Assembly (NCBI GenBank): GCA_008638375.1
Contig: CM018038.1
Location: 13,600,515-13,664,514 of the forward strand
DNA length: 64,000 nucleotides
Reading direction: 5' to 3'
Origin: Nyssa sinensis
Taxonomy: Eukaryota; Streptophyta; Magnoliopsida; Cornales; Nyssaceae
Made by a program: the position numbers and the translations under genes
Notes under the pieces: model-generated
The model's database searches: none
The model's input: the letters and a program-made list of their open reading frames with translations, nothing else
What the model was told of the DNA's origin: nothing
In this document: piece by piece, positions 11,790-22,802 of the stretch
Layout of the letters: each line of letters starts with the position of its first letter
How positions within the stretch are numbered: the stretch's first letter is position 1

Positions 11790-12818
11790 TAGGATCGTAA
11801 ATGAATTAAGTTGAGCGAAATGAGTTGTTCAAGTTTCAAATTGGGTTAAAACTAACTTCTTTTATTCTGATACTTGGAGGTGGCCTAATTCCCCTATTCC
11901 TGCCATTTATTCTATTATAGTCTCTACTCTTAATTTCTGTCTAAATCCTGTTGTAAAAGAGTACTCAGTCATTTGGACAGATGCAGTATCTAAGTTTTAT
12001 AGCCTGGCTTCTGCCTGGAATGCCATTAGGGAGCAGAACTCTATGGCGAGCTGGTTCAGGGGAGTCTGGCCCAAATATAGAATCCCTAGATGTGCTTTTG
12101 TTCTTTGGATGGCTTGTAAAAGGTGCCTCCATACTAGAACAAGGCTGAAAGCGGGGGGAATGAATTTAGAGGCAGATTGTGCTCTTTGCCTTAATGAGGA
12201 TGAAGATATTGATCACTAGTTCTTTCTATGCCCTTTTTCTTGGAAAGTCGGGGGCCATTTCCTGAGTTTACTCTCCATTGACATAACTGCTCTTTGTTGG
12301 CAACAAGAGGTGGATTGGATGGTAGCTCATGATAGAGGATTGCCTTTCCATAGTACCCTTCTGAGACTCTACTTTTCTGCAGCTGTTTATTTCATTTGGC
12401 AGGCTCGTAATCTAAAAGTGATGAAAGGGAGGATAGTTCCTGTAAGTGATGTGATTAAGTCCATTAAGTCGGTGATCAATTGTTTCACTAGCTCTTGGAG
12501 AGGTATTGACACGTCTTATGCTGACTGGGAGCTAAGCTTGAAATTTGGTATACCGTATACAATTTTTTTGGCCAAGCGTGGTGCTTCCACATGTTCCTAG
12601 GTTCAGTCATTGTTTGTTTTCAGTTTGTGTTTAGGCTTGTATTCGGTACTTGGATGGTTGTTGGTCTAGGTTTTCTTTTCTGTTAGGTTTGTTGCCTTTG
12701 GATTACCAAAAAAAAATGAAGAAAAAATCCAAATTATTAATTTCTTGAACTGAACTTTGAAAAGCTTGATTCATTTTATGAAACCAAACTCGATAAGCTT
12801 GATTTGTTTTATAGCCCT
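11790..12818. mobile_element. hAT-like relic interrupted by a LINE fragment
   Basis: The left end reads TAGGATCGTAAATGAATTAAG; the right end read on the reverse strand is TAGGGCTATAAAACAAATC followed by AAGC. These are imperfect inverted ends of hAT style. Flanks GCAGTTTT (11782-11789) and GCAGCCTC (12819-12826) agree at five of eight positions, the three differences all being C/T. Its centre has been replaced by the LINE fragment at about 11849-12713. The pairing of the two ends is an inference from their similarity and the shared GCAG start of the flanks. Confidence 0.45.
11849..12713 (+). pseudogene. 5'-truncated LINE (non-LTR retrotransposon), C-terminal end
   Basis: Translation gives the C-terminal zinc-binding domain found after the reverse transcriptase of plant L1 LINEs: WPKYRIPRCAFVLWMACK, then LKAGGMNLEADCALC and a conserved HxFFxCPF-type segment in which a TAG stop (12217) replaces one residue. 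The final open frame (12310-12600) ends in a typical LINE tail, followed by a short 3' region and an A-run at about 12702-12711. Only the last part of ORF2 remains, as expected from 5' truncation during reverse transcription. I found no convincing target-site duplication for the LINE itself. Confidence 0.85.
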
Positions 12819-15034
12819 AGCAGCCTCTCATCCATCAAAGAATACATTCAACAACCGTCCCATCTTTTTCCATATAAAACTCATGTATCACAACATTCCC
12901 CATTTAACCAATATATACCTGATTTCTAAAAGTGCGTTGAACGTCTATTTCTCTGTACAACGAATCATGTATATGGGGTAACCATGTTAACAAAAAAGAC
13001 ATACAATTCACTTGTTTCTTTCAAACTCCCATGCGGACTCCAAAGCACCGAAAGATGATTCAAAATACTTGAAGATGATGAAATTTTGAAAACGGAGATT
13101 TCAGCTGATTTTCCACAGTAAGCAGGCATTACGAACCTGACGACTAAGCTAGAGGACAGCCAATTTCCCGCATGGTTATCAAAATCAATTTCATCCTCTC
13201 CATTTCAAAAAATAGAAAACATTTCTCAAAAGTACGATATAGGTGGACTCGAAGTTCATTAGAACTAAAACAACAAACCTGTACCTTAATACAGAGTAAT
13301 TAATTTACCTTAAACAAATAGAAAGCAGAGGTAGACCATACCTTGCCTTCTATCCCAATTCACACCACATTACGCATAACGAAAGATGATCAGATTCCTA
13401 TTCAGTTTGACTACAGGGAAAAAAACAAAAAACTTTGCACCTATAATTATCCAAACCAGATGGAAGTCTATGACCAGCTATTTGAAGTTCATGCTCAAAT
13501 GTCATCAAGCATCTAGAAGATATCCTAATTAAGAAATTCCAGTTTCTATGAAATGATTTATTCTTCATCATGCAATCCACCTGTGCAGAGGAAATCTTTT
13601 TCTTATAGTTGAAGATGTTCAAAAGTAATGCCTGAATAAAACCGCCGATAAAACATATACATGGCTAATCAAAACTATATATTCATACATGATGCATCAC
13701 AGAGTAAGGTGAACCAATTAGTATTTGAATGAAATTCTCCTCCGTATAAAAGGGCCTGTTTACCTTCAAGGTATATTCCCTGATAGCAGCAGCAATAAAA
13801 ACAAACAAAGAAGAGCTCAGCTTCTCTCACACCTGTACTGCTGCAAGTTACATTACTTGCATTAATTCTTAAAAGAAACTTCTTCCACTGCTTATATTAG
13901 GTAATTAATTTGGTACGAAATTCACGAATCCATCAATCAAGATAAAAGTACTGTACTTTGTATAAAATCCTGGCTAAGGACCATAGACAGATCACAGGAT
14001 ATATGATGGGAAAATTTGTCAATTCTCTAATGACTATAAATAATGTGCACGCATGTATGAAAACAGCCAGAAAGATAAATAAACATCTCGTACAGATCAG
14101 CAAGAAAACAGAACCAATGCCGACACTACCCAAAATAAAATGCGGATAATGCTATTGCTCAAACCAATAAAAAATGGAAATAAAAACCAAAGAAGGAAAA
14201 CCTTGGAAAACTCCATAGTTCATACAAAATTACTTCTTAGAATCACCATACCAGATGGATTGTAGCAGCTTCTAGCTGTTGCGCCTCATGATGCAGATAA
14301 ATCTAAAAGTCAAATGTGAAAATGCTAATCAATTTGTTGCATATATACCAAAGAGCATTTAATGCCAACCTACTTCAATGGTGTCAACCTGTCCCTGAGA
14401 TGTCAGAACTCTCTTTCCTAAACGGGCGGGGAGTATACCAGCCTAACTTGAAGTACACTCTAATGAACTCACAAACCATAAATGTAAGACACGAAATAGT
14501 GCATATGAGCTAGGCTACGGATCCATCATTTAAACGAACTTGAAGTGTAGCTCAAAGGAAGGCAGTTTCAACTCAATAAGAGGAGATCCAGAAGTTACAT
14601 CAACTCTTCAAATCTCACGGTTATGCATTGTCTAGGTTCTGCACTATAACTCAAAGACTGACATGATTTTACCTTGGTCATGGAGATATGTCACCAAATG
14701 AGTGGTGGATGTGTCAAGGGGTAATTGGATGACGAGTGGCCTAAGCTATATATAAGTGTCTTCATCATAACCAATGAGGAATTGCCATGTGGGTAAGGTA
14801 ACATATACCTACATTACTAATACAAGGGTAGAACATGACAAAATATCTTAAACACTTGCATTTTGGCATACAATCTTACTCAACTGAAGAAAAAAAAATA
14901 CAAAATGATTTAGTTTGAAACACCTCCCCCCGCTACCACAACAAAAAAACAAAAAAAAAACAAATACATGAGAGGAAAAAAAAAAGGCCCTCACCTCTAG
15001 AGTTCGTCACTACATTTTTTAGTTGCATTAAGCG
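12819..15034. other. Gene-free interval, unique-looking sequence
   Basis: No open frame longer than about 75 codons is present and none resembles a known protein. The sequence is less AT-biased than the repeats around it and looks single-copy. Several minus-strand AAG|GTA-type donor motifs occur (for example at about 13340 and 13765), but no coding exon accompanies them, so I do not call a gene. Confidence 0.5.
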
Positions 15035-15239
15035 TGTGATACTCGTATCTCACATCGGTTGTCAATTAAGTAAGAATATTTTGGTTGGTATGTAAGACAC
15101 AACAAGCTTATTGCTTATAACTTGGCTTTAAGTATTTTGAGTCAGGTTGTTGGATTCTTTTTTCAAGTTATTGGGTCAGCAAGCTTGGGACATTAAAACC
15201 AAATACTTGCTCCTACACTTATTCCTAATACCAGGTTTC

Positions 15240-15465
15240 CTTGTGGTTTGTTGGATTGTGTGGTAAAATCCAAAATACCAGAGCTTCCTTGTCGTTTGTT
15301 GGATTGTGTGGTAACTTTATTACCTAAATATCAAAGATTCAAGCCTCTTGACATGTGGGCAATAAAGTTACCATACAACCTAACAAGCCACTCGTTGAAA
15401 TCACTCATTGTGTTTTGTGGTACCTTTATTGCCCAAATGTCAAAGGTTCAAGTCTCGGCATTAGG
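15240..15465. repeat. Short duplicated block between TRIM copies
   Basis: CTTGTGGTTTGTTGGATTG at about 15240 and CTTGTCGTTTGTTGGATTG at about 15288 are near-identical copies 48 bp apart. A related phrase with TCAAAGATTCAAGCCTC (about 15333) and TCAAAGGTTCAAGTCTC (about 15440) also repeats. The latter resembles a tRNA B box, but no A box is convincing. Confidence 0.6.
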
Positions 15466-16201
15466 TATGAGTTTTACAGTCGAAAAGAGGTATTTATTTG
15501 TAACACCCAAAGTTTGTTGAGCCAATAACTTGAAGAAGGAGACCAACAACATGGCTCAAAATGCTTAAGCCAAATTATTAATAGTAAGCTTGTAGTATAT
15601 TATATACCTACCAAACTAGTCTCACCTAATTAACAACCGACAACTAATGTAGGTAAGAGTAGTTTGGTTAGTATATAAGATACCACAAGCTTACTACTAA
15701 TAACTTGGTTTAAGCACTTTAATTCATGTTGTTGAACTCTTTTTTTAAGTTATTGGGTTAAAAAACTTGTGGCGTCACAAGCAATACCATAACCAGCACC
15801 AAGAAAGTAGAAGCCCCTAGAGTGTTTGCTTAATGGGGGTAGTTAGGAGAGATTTGGATTGACCTCACGAAGATGTAAGGTCCTAAATGGGGATAGAGTG
15901 ATATTTCTATCCCACATTGGTTGTCGGTGGGATAAGAATATCACTCTCTCCCCAAACTAGTCTGATATTCCTGCCAAATTATTAGTAGTAAGTTTGTGGT
16001 GTCTTCTATACCAACCAAACTAGTCTCACTCAACTAACAACCGACCTACTCTCACCGAAACGACAACAGATGTAGGTAAGAGTAGTTTGACTGGTATATA
16101 AAACACTACAAACATACTACTAATAACTTTTCTTAAGCACTTTGAGTCCTGTTGTTGAGCTCTTTTTCAAGTTATTGGGTCAAAAAGCTTGTTGTATTAC
16201 A

Positions 16202-16316
16202 AGTGGTATCATAGCCGGCTCGAAGAGGGTAAAAGCCCCTAGAGTGTCCACTTAATGAGCAATTGAGAGAGATTTGGATCAACCCCACGAGGATGTGTGG
16301 TCCCAAGGGGGGAGAA
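16202..16316 (+). other. TRIM internal domain with tRNA-Met-type primer site and purine tract
   Basis: Directly after the LTR end stands GTGGTATCATAGCC, differing by one base from the 13-nt initiator tRNA-Met primer site TGGTATCAGAGCC. The domain ends with CCAAGGGGGGAGAA just before the next LTR begins TGTGATATTCC at 16317. A second internal domain at 17309-17420 has ATTGTATCAGAGCC and AAGGGAGAGAA in the same places. Confidence 0.85.
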
Positions 16317-16447
16317 TGTGATATTCCTCTCCTATATTGGTTGTCCGTTAGATGAGTGTAGTTTTGTTGGTATATAAGATACCATAAGCTTATTGCTAAC
16401 ATCTTGGCTTAAGCATTTTGAGTCATATTGTTGGTATCTTTCTTTAA

Positions 16448-16917
16448 CACACTGCTTAGATTGAGAGATTTGGAAAGAAATGAAAAGAAAATGGAAGGAG
16501 TGAGAGGTTATTTTGTACTTGGTTTAAAATTATGGAAGGAAAGAAAGGGGGATGGAGGAAGAGGGAGGGGTCTCTTACCATATATTTTATTCAATTTGCT
16601 CTCCTCCCAAAAGTGGACGGAGATGGAAGGAAAGAAGAGAGCATTTAATGAATTTTTTATAATACCCATTCTAACCTTAAAATTATAAAGGAAAAAATAA
16701 AAAGACACTTATATCACAGGACATAATAGTAAAAAAGTATATAATTCTTTTTTTTTCCCTTTTTTTCTCCTATTGTTTCCAAGCAAGATGAGAGGATTAC
16801 ACTCTTATTTTCCTCATTTGTTATCCAAGCATAAAGGAGGAATTGCACTCCCCTCCCCTCCCTCTTAACTAATGTTATCTTCTTCTCTCCTTCCCCTCTT
16901 ATTTATCAAGCATAGTG
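16448..16917. mobile_element. 470-bp PIF/Tourist-like MITE inside a TRIM LTR
   Basis: The element starts CACACTGCTTAGATTGAGAG and ends CTTATTTATCAAGCATAGTG; the right end reversed reads CACTATGCTTGATAAATAAG, an imperfect inverted match. TAA stands on both sides (16445-16447 and 16918-16920), the 3-bp target duplication of PIF/Harbinger-type MITEs. Removing it rejoins the TRIM LTR seamlessly (CTTTCTTTAA before, GTTATTGGG after). The body is purine-rich on the left and pyrimidine-rich on the right and has no coding sequence. Confidence 0.8.
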
Positions 16918-17557
16918 TAAGTTATTGGGACGACAAACTTGTGGCATTACAAACAAATGCCACTTTCTGACTCTAATAATCATATGACTTAACTGACAAC
17001 CAATGTAAGACACCAACCAACTACTCTCACCCAAACGACAACTAATAATCTTAACCAACAACTGATCATCACTTGTTAGTTGGGTGAGAGGAGTTTGTGT
17101 AGTAAATACGATAATCGATTATCGGTTGGGTAAGACTAGTTTGGTTTGTATATAAGACATACTCGTATTGATTGTCGATTAAGTGACAATAGTTTGATTG
17201 GTGTATAAGAGCCCACAAGCTTACTACTAATAACTTGGCTTAAAGATTTTGAGCCATGTTGTTGAATCTTTCTTCAAGTTATTGGGTCAACAAATTTGGA
17301 GCGTTACAAATTGTATCAGAGCCAGCTCCCAAAGGGTAGGCCCCTAGAGTGTCTGCTTAATAAGCAATTGAGAGAGATTTGGATCAATGCCACAAGTACG
17401 TGTGGTCCCAAGGGAGAGAATGCGACATTTCTATCCCATATTGGTATATAAGACAACACAAAACACAAAATTACTACTAATAACTTGGCTCAAGCATTTT
17501 GAATCATGTTGTCGAGCTTTCTTCAAGTTATTGAGTCAGCAAGCTTGAGACGTTACA

Positions 17558-20237
17558 AAGTGTCCACTCCATAATAATAGAGAAACTCTTTAATTCCAAA
17601 AGCCAAATAATTTCAAGTTAGTAGATTTATGAGTATCCTTTTTGTTATTCTTCATACAGGCCACATCTTTACATTTTCCTATTTAATGGCTTAGCACTCC
17701 ACCACTTAATGTGATCATCAACATCGAAGAGAATCTGTGCAAACATCCTGTCCCGAGAGGAAAAAATGAAGGGGGGAGTGGCACAAGAGTGGGTAATACA
17801 GAAGGACAAGAGATTGATTTCCTTGATATAGATATAGTCTTTAGATAAGAGAATTTCTTTTAGTTATGAGCCCAACACTTTAAGTGAACTCAGCCAAGTC
17901 ACCAATTATAGATAATGAAAGGAAAATGTGAATAAGATTTTGAAACAGGAAAACTAAAAAGAACATCAATTCTAGCATTTTCAATAAAAGGGAATCATAG
18001 ATAATGAACATAGAAATGAAGGAAAAGTTCAAAAATAAATTATAAGGTTCTACCATCAAGGTGAACATGGCATTCAAAAAGGATGGATGCAGTTGCAGCC
18101 ATGCCCACAAACTAGTGGTGGATAAACAGTCGTGGATACCTATGTCTAGTGAAGAAAGCCATGGACCAAGACTAAAAACATCAAGCACCATCCTTTTTAT
18201 CACCAGTCCACTAAAGGCATGCATTCAACCACATCTAAGGCCTAATGAACCTGATAATTGGATACTGAAAGTCAATCTGTTCAATAAGTACCCACAAATG
18301 AGTATGCATTGAAGATATAAAGAAAATAATCCAAATAATGAAATCCTTCACAATTTCTCTAGGAATTTAATATTTTTTTTAAAATACATAATATTATGAA
18401 GAAAATAACACTTTTTTGCAGATGAACTTAAAAATGGCTTTTAAAACACACCCATGCAATCAGAACAGAAAATCTATATATGTTCATATCTCAGTGAGCC
18501 TTAATCTTTATACCTAATCATCACTAACAACAGTAGAACCCTGCAATGATATCCACTTGGACTTCCACAGCATAGAAGCATATCATGTAGGAGTGGGAGA
18601 AGGGAAATGTAAAAGTTTAACAATCTAGAAAACAGAGGAAAGTGTTTGCACACGTGCTTGATATTAGCCAAAAAAACCGAGAAATGGACTTTTACATACA
18701 CACACAAACATACAATGAAAAAGTTGCATTCTCACATTTCACAGCCAAGGATGTTTTTTTATGAATATTTCATAACCAAAAATATCAACGACAAAAAGAT
18801 TCCTAATTGCTAAATATTATCTCCTATTCAGAGATTTGAAAACTACGCAAAAGAGTGTGACTTAAATGAAGGAACTTCACAACTAGCAATTCAGCCACCA
18901 CAGAGAGGTGAATCCTACATCCATGTCACAAGTATAGAATTGTGTTTCCACAGAACAAACTTTAAAAAACATTACCTAGTAATATTAGCCATAAGATTCT
19001 TGCAACTAAAATCACACTGACACCCAATCAAGACTTAACTGAGGTTATGCCCTCTCATCTAGAAGGGTATTTTTCTCAAATAATCTTTTGACAATACCCA
19101 TTGGAAATGGAAATGGACAAAAGCCATTTAAATCATAGGAATGCAATAACTTCCTCACAACATTCTACAGAGTAGAAGTCTAGAACCTCTTCTCTCGAAG
19201 AAAAGTATAAACCAATATAACAAATAGCCATCCTTTTGAATCAATTTATGAATGGTATGTCCATTGGTAGCTGCTGTAAACCTGCCACGACATGGGATAC
19301 CTTTGCTTACCAAGTTTGACCATACTAAATAATTCATGGAAAACTGCTAATACTAGCCCAGCAGCAAACTGCCATTGCATTTCGTGCCAATATGGGCTAA
19401 TATGGGCATGGTATCTCACTAATTCTTCTACTGCACATGGAAGTTGAGGGAAAGGGAGAGAGTCCCATACTAGGGTGGGACTCGTGTGCTCAACAATAAC
19501 TTGTCTACACTTCTTACAATTGCATGCTTAAAAAGCATTATTCATAGGAATCGATAAGACATTTTTTTAAAAAAAACAAAGACAACAATTTTTACATAAT
19601 ACAATGATTTAATGTAAGTGGCCCATCCACTGTCGTGCAAAAAAGAAATAGAGTAACCCTTGTGGTTCTTTAATAGACTTCCAAAATTCAAACGACAACT
19701 TATGACATACACATTGATTCACCTGCTAAAGTGTTTTGCAGAAGAAAAACCCCCAAAACTTATCAACTAATGATTAGCCATCACAAATCCATAATTCATA
19801 CTAACCAAAAAAACACTACATATAATGTTGCCAATTTAACAAAAAAAAAAAGAGTTTTGACCCAATACATATATAAAATCATAGATTAATCTAAATGCAA
19901 CATACCTAACACATCTTCACAGGAAATAACTAACCATCACTACACCCCACATAAATTGAAGTACTTTACCTTTCTCTCCCCAATATTTAATAAATCAAGA
20001 AATAAAAAAGAACAGACCTACAGCTTCTTTTTCACATATCTGTAACAACCATATACAGAACAAACACTAGTTAACCAGTGTCAGATATCATTCTTCCGAC
20101 CATTGGCCATTGAATAGAATCGTCCCAACATGCACAAATACAGATATATATAGACCCCCCCCCCCCCCCAAAAAAAAAAAAAAAAAAAAAACTTAACCTA
20201 AAAGACTTACCTTTACCTCACATGATGCGGAAATTTC
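17558..20237. other. Gene-free interval downstream of the VQ gene
   Basis: No protein-like open frame is present. It probably includes the 3' untranslated region of the minus-strand VQ gene at its right end: just after the stop, the minus strand reads GAGGTAAAGGTAAGTC, so a splice donor lies in the 3' UTR region and an intron there is possible. A run of about 15 C followed by about 22 A (20155-20191) is a clear homopolymer slip site. Confidence 0.5.
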
Positions 20238-21182
20238 TCAGATGTCTTTCCACCTGGGGCTCGGCACGGGCAGTCTCGGCGAGACAGGGAATTGTTGAAA
20301 CCCCCGACCTGGGGAAAGCAAATGGTATGGTGACCGTGGCGACGGCACGCATCCGAACGGCAGTGGTGACGACGGCATCAGAAACTGGGACTGACTTGGC
20401 GATGGAAGAATGTTGTGCAGCGGAGGCAGTACATGCTGCTGATGCTGAGGCAGTTGAGACTGAGCGAGGCTGTTCCATCTGGGCGAGATGAGCGGTGCTA
20501 ACGGTGAGAGTGCCGCGAATCTCTTGGGATCGGAATCGACAGCCGATACTGAGTTCTGGAGGAACCGCATGTAGGCAGAAATCGGCGATTCTGCCGCCGC
20601 ATGGACCGCCGGGAATGGCGGTAGCGGCGAAAGAGGCCCTACTTGCCTTTGATTGTTAACGAAGTTACCAGAGATTCCGCCGCCGACAGTGCTGATGTGG
20701 TTGTTAGGGTTTATGGCAGTGGCATGTAGTGGTGGTTGTGAAGGGACGGCGTTGTTTAGCAGGGGAGGAGGACGGTTGCTAACGTGCGCGAGGGGTGGAG
20801 GGCGGATCCTCTGCAGGCGAGAACTTTGGGGCTTCGGTGCCTGTATCGGTGGAGGCGTTGAGAACCGCTCGTGAGCCGGCGAGCCCGTTAGTTTTTGAAC
20901 AACGTCTCGAAAATCGCTCTTGTTAATATTGTACACCGGCGGCTGATGCTGCTGCTGTTGCAGATTTTGCGGCTGTGATTGAACTTGCTGCGTTGGTAGA
21001 GGCTGAGGCTGAGGCTGATGATGCTGATGCTGCTGCTGCTGCTGAATATGATGTTGATCAAAAGTGGGCTTCCTGATGGGTTTGGAGATCTTGTGAGAGA
21101 TTTTGTTGAGGTGTTTGAGGTAGTGATCTCTGTTGTTGCTGTTGCTACTACTGCCATCAGAGGAATGACAGCTTTTATCCAT
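20238..21182 (-). CDS. IKU1: VQ motif-containing protein, HAIKU1 (IKU1)-like
   Basis: This is a single-exon gene of 314 codons on the minus strand. The VQ motif FRDVVQKLTG at residues 91-100 fits the family signature FxxxVQxLTG. VQ proteins are plant nuclear cofactors that bind WRKY transcription factors through this motif; HAIKU1 regulates endosperm growth and seed size. IKU1-like marks here are the basic N-terminal patch (KISKPIRKPTF), the phrase VYNINKSDF just before the motif, Pro-rich stretches RLQRIRPPP and GPLSPLPPFP, ISAYMRFLQNS near residue 205, and the C-terminal PRLPVPSPRWKDI. A Gln/His/Pro-rich tract spans residues 46-81. The start at 21182 is the first Met, after a GA-rich leader. 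Homology is recognised from memory, so orthology to IKU1 rather than a sister VQ gene is less certain than the VQ call. Confidence 0.85.
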   Translation of the reverse strand: MDKSCHSSDGSSSNSNNRDHYLKHLNKISHKISKPIRKPTFDQHHIQQQQQHQHHQPQPQPLPTQQVQSQPQNLQQQQHQPPVYNINKSDFRDVVQKLTGSPAHERFSTPPPIQAPKPQSSRLQRIRPPPLAHVSNRPPPLLNNAVPSQPPLHATAINPNNHISTVGGGISGNFVNNQRQVGPLSPLPPFPAVHAAAESPISAYMRFLQNSVSAVDSDPKRFAALSPLAPLISPRWNSLAQSQLPQHQQHVLPPLHNILPSPSQSQFLMPSSPLPFGCVPSPRSPYHLLSPGRGFQQFPVSPRLPVPSPRWKDI

Positions 21183-21310
21183 GATACACCCTCCCCTCTT
21201 CTTCTCTCTCTAGATCTATCACTTCTTCTTCTCTCTCTAAATATCCGTATATATGTGGTTATGTCTGTCTCGCTCCCTCTCTCTCTCTCTCTCTGAAGGG
21301 CAACTCTCTC
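21183..21310 (-). promoter_or_regulatory. GA-rich 5' leader of the VQ gene
   Basis: Upstream of the start codon the transcribed strand carries several (GA)n blocks, seen on the plus strand as CTCTCTCTCT runs near 21205-21215, 21225-21235 and 21272-21293. Such tracts in plant leaders often act as binding sites for GAGA-type BBR/BPC factors; that role here is inference. Confidence 0.5.
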
Positions 21311-21514
21311 TTCTTAGCTCGCAGTCGCAGATTATGAGGGGTCGGCGAGTAGGGACAAATGTTTCTATCTGCTAATATATATCATATCAATTTGAGTCTA
21401 AAGATATGTTTGAAACTTGCTGCTATATATATATATATATATATGATTTTGTGGTCTAGACTCTGGAGAGATAAAAAGAAAGATTCAAAGTTGTAAAAGT
21501 GCGAATCCGCCTGT

Positions 21515-21530
21515 CTCTTATATATAAGCT
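21515..21530 (-). promoter_or_regulatory. Candidate TATA box for the VQ gene
   Basis: The near-palindromic CTTATATATAAGC at about 21517-21529 reads as TATATAAG on the minus strand, followed by GAGACAGGCGG. It lies about 335 bp upstream of the VQ start codon, implying a leader of roughly 300 bases. A (TA)n microsatellite at 21423-21444 lies between it and the gene. Confidence 0.4.
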
Positions 21531-22545
21531 TTAGATTTTAGTAAGTAAAAAGAAGAGGAGGGACAATCACCCGTGAAAAAAGGCAGTTGCTCTCTCTGTA
21601 GTGTACATATACTGATTATATACCGTGATGATGATGCATTTGAAAGCCGTCCGTTGGATATCTGATTAGTGATTGGGGACAACATAATTTGTGGGAGTTA
21701 ACTGCAACACTAGTGTAGAAAGAAAAGAAAAAACTCGTCATGAGGTGTGAACGGTAGGTTTATTGACGGTTTTAAATTTAATTTTTAAACTCGTCGTCAT
21801 TAATGTGTTTTAATTTTAATTCCAACTCAACAAACAAATAGTAATTACAGTAATTTATTTCATCGTTGGCTTGGTCAAAGAAAAGAAGGTGAACAGGCAG
21901 ATCAAAATAGTACAAAGCGTTGGCCTTGTACGGATGCAATCGTCGGTAAGTAAGTAAAGAGAGGAAATTAAGGCTGCGAAAAATCTGCTGATGTCTCCTC
22001 CAACGGAGCCCGCAAAATCTATTTCAACTTTGAAAATCTGATTGGAACCCACTTTTCTGGCCTGCTTTGCAAATTTCTGTTTTGCCAATCCTGCTCAGTG
22101 CTTACTATTAATTTTCTTTTTCTAAAAGACAAAATAAATAAATAAATAAAAGTAAGATCAAACGTTAAATTCTTGAAAATCTTTACTCCCAAGACATTTT
22201 ACTCTATTGAGAAAATAAAATATAATATCGGTGTATATATATGTATATATATATTTTTTTTTCAATTGAAGTTACTTAGTTTATTTTGAATTTATTTAGA
22301 GTCGCTCTTTATTAGAATTTGTTTTACTCGTAATGTTGCTTTACACTTGGCCTCACTTTACTCTTGTGGTCATTCCACTATCGATCTTAATCGACTCATT
22401 ATTGGTTTTGATCAACTCAATTTTGGTCTTGGTTGACCCATTCTTAATCAACTTACTCTTGGTTGCTCTGTAATATTTTATACCTAATCATTTAATAATA
22501 GCCTAAGACGAAGCAGGCCTTCGAGAGTTCCTGAAGCTCGGCATG
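21531..22545. other. Gene-free interval upstream of the VQ gene
   Basis: No gene is supported. A short minus-strand open frame near 21855-22088 shows no recognisable features. A short run of related phrases (CACTTGGCCTCACTTTACTC; CTTAATCGACTCATTATTGG; TTGATCAACTCAATTTTGG) near 22350-22470 is mildly repetitive. Confidence 0.5.
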
Positions 22546-22797
22546 TGTTAGTAATATGTCTTATATTATTGTAACAAGTAAACTTATATAGATATATTGA
22601 AAAATTTTAATATATTCGATTAGGTTTAAGATTTAACTGCGATATAATATAAATACGTTGTAACTCTATTTTTTAATGATTAAATAAAGATAGCCACACC
22701 CGTAGATGTAGACACATTACCGAACTACGTAAATCTTCTATGTCAATTTCTTTCTTCATCTCTAATTATTGTTACATAGATCATTATTTACACAACA
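22546..22797 (+). mobile_element. Small copia-type solo LTR (252 bp)
   Basis: It starts TGTTAGTAATATG and ends TTTACACAACA. The flanks GCATG (22541-22545) and GTATG (22798-22802) match at four of five positions. Near the end stands CCGAACTACGTAAATCTTC, a phrase typical of the R/U5 end of plant copia LTRs. No internal region is attached. The call rests on these marks together; each alone is weak. Confidence 0.45.
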
Positions 22798-22802
22798 GTA
22801 TG

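Larger units (their letters stand above)
15035..17557 (+). mobile_element. Rearranged array of TRIM (miniature LTR) retrotransposons
   Basis: The unit is an LTR of about 160 bp, starting TGTGATATTCC and ending GTTACA, then a primer-binding site resembling TGGTATCAGAGCC (complementary to plant initiator tRNA-Met), an internal stretch of about 115 bp and a purine tract such as AAGGGGGGAGAA, directly followed by the next LTR. Plus-strand LTR copies lie at 15035-15196, about 15650-15777, 16069-16201, 16317-16447 joined to 16921-16951, about 17156-17308 and 17421-17557. Minus-strand fragments lie at 15500-15650 and about 15974-16048. Two units are nearly complete (16069-16951 and 17156-17557). There is no coding capacity, as expected for TRIMs. 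The mix of orientations shows repeated insertion into itself and rearrangement. Confidence 0.85.

Noticed and set aside
20222..21296. Plus-strand open frames overlapping the VQ gene
   Set aside because: They are antisense shadows of the GC-richer VQ coding sequence and lack any recognised motif.
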